This document shows, piece after piece, positions 5,033-5,588 of a DNA stretch of 5,588 nt. The stretch comes from RGIG8700 sp964568815 (GTDB taxonomy: Bacteria > Bacillota > Clostridia > RGIG6154), in NCBI GenBank assembly GCA_964568815.1, contig CAZMRY010000088.1, positions 1 to 5,588 on the forward strand, in the 5' to 3' direction. The notes under the pieces are model-generated. The model was not told the origin of the DNA, searched no databases, and saw nothing but the letters and a program-made list of their open reading frames with translations. The position numbers were made by a program, and so were the translations under genes. The stretch's first letter is position 1. Every line of letters starts with the position of its first letter.

Positions 5033-5533
5033 TTATCTTACCATAATTGGAATAAGTTCTCTATATGACTGATAAACTTCTTCGTTAAAATCTATAACAA
5101 CTGCTTCTCTTTCTTTTTCGCCTGAATAAATTATAGCAAGATTTTTTTCATCATCAGCATTTTCGCAAATGTCGTGTCTTTTTGAAGTATGCATAAGCTT
5201 TTTAGCTTCATTATTGTCCATTCTTGCTACAAGCACAACTCTTTCAAGGGGAATTTTAAGAAAAGGTCTTCTTGCATTTTTTCCGAGTATTTTATCTACA
5301 TCCATATCGCCGTTTACATATGTGTATTCATACTCAATGTTAAACCACATAATTCCTTTATAAGTAAACCAAATAGCAATAAGCATTAAAGACATACTTA
5401 TCATTCCAAGCTTGCTCATAAAAAGATTTGCAATATAACAAACAATAAAACCTGTTATAACAATAAGTATCTGCATACCTATGTCCTTTGCATTTCTTTT
5501 TTTCTTAACTAATTTTTCAATAACTTTATCCAT
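5033..5533 (-). CDS. Two-TM membrane protein of unknown function (possibly DUF6106 family)
   Basis: 166 residues. A basic N-terminus (MDKVIEKLVKKKRNAKD) is followed by two hydrophobic segments, at about 19-37 (GMQILIVITGFIVCYIANL) and 42-63 (LGMISMSLMLIAIWFTYKGIMW), then a soluble C-terminal part of about 100 residues. After TM2 comes FNIEYEYTYVNGDMDVDKILGKNARR (64-89), followed by beta-strand-like stretches (FLKIPLERVVLVARM, NLAIIYSGE, EAVVIDF), which suggest a PH-like or bacterial-PH fold on the inner face. The EYEYxxxNGxxDVDKI pattern reminds me of the clostridial DUF6106 family; I cannot verify this, and no function is known. The ATG at 5533-5531 has AAAGGG 7 bases upstream; a TTG at 5569 in the same frame lacks one. 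It occupies the upstream position where acpS often sits in Firmicutes. Confidence 0.8.
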   Translation of the reverse strand: MDKVIEKLVKKKRNAKDIGMQILIVITGFIVCYIANLFMSKLGMISMSLMLIAIWFTYKGIMWFNIEYEYTYVNGDMDVDKILGKNARRPFLKIPLERVVLVARMDNNEAKKLMHTSKRHDICENADDEKNLAIIYSGEKEREAVVIDFNEEVYQSYRELIPIMVR

Positions 5534-5573
5534 AATCTTTCCCTTTCTGTAGGCATCATATTCTCTCAAGTAT

Positions 5574-5582
5574 ATTTTAGCA
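5574..5582 (-). promoter_or_regulatory. Possible extended -10 promoter for the two-TM gene
   Basis: Minus strand TGCTAAAAT, an extended -10 (TG-N-TAAAAT) of the same type as in the aroF promoter. It would start transcription near 5567, about 35 bases before the ATG. The -35 region would lie beyond the window edge, so it cannot be checked here. An overlapping TATACT (5574-5569) is an alternative -10. Confidence 0.35.
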
Positions 5583-5588
5583 CTTTTT

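Noticed and set aside
1..5588. Mobile element, phage or CRISPR content
   Set aside because: I see no transposase, integrase, terminal repeats, spaced direct repeats or change in composition. The genes are housekeeping or chromosomal toxin-antitoxin.

Overview
The window looks like chromosomal DNA of a low-GC Gram-positive anaerobe of the class Clostridia. The evidence is AT-rich codon use, strong AGGAGG-like ribosome sites, sigma-A-type promoters, the Firmicutes order alr - ndoAI - ndoA (RHH antitoxin plus MazF/NdoA toxin), and a small two-TM protein that resembles a clostridial family. No species can be named from this sequence.

Layout. On the + strand, 7-567 encodes an adenine-phosphoribosyltransferase-like enzyme. 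It converges on everything else and ends in a strong, probably bidirectional hairpin terminator (566-602). All other genes are on the minus strand, so they are read from right to left. In that direction they are: a two-TM protein of unknown function (5533-5033); a 132-bp spacer; nnrD, for NAD(P)H-hydrate repair (4900-4067); alr, alanine racemase (4055-2922, TTG start); a 123-bp control region with two candidate promoters and an inverted-repeat operator candidate; the antitoxin ndoAI/mazE (2798-2541); the toxin ndoA/mazF (2537-2187, GTG start); a small exported protein of unknown function (2162-1743); a terminator (1690-1736); and an independently promoted DAHP synthase gene (1647-619).

How the genes fit together. 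nnrD and alr are 11 bp apart, and the alr ribosome site abuts the nnrD stop, so they are probably translationally coupled. ndoAI and ndoA are 3 bp apart and the exported-protein gene follows 24 bp later. These three probably form one unit driven by the 2799-2921 region, possibly with read-through from alr, and closed by the 1690-1736 hairpin. The promoter of the DAHP synthase gene is built into the descending arm of that hairpin. The functions are mainly housekeeping: purine salvage, the first step of aromatic amino acid synthesis, D-alanine for peptidoglycan, and nicotinamide cofactor repair. The toxin-antitoxin pair is the chromosomal stress-response type.

I see no mobile element, CRISPR array, tRNA or rRNA. 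Nothing here can honestly be called a new system. The points most worth a second look are the exported protein as third cistron of the toxin-antitoxin unit, with three UACAU motifs in its message, and the ACCT/AGGT half-site cluster at the toxin-antitoxin promoter.
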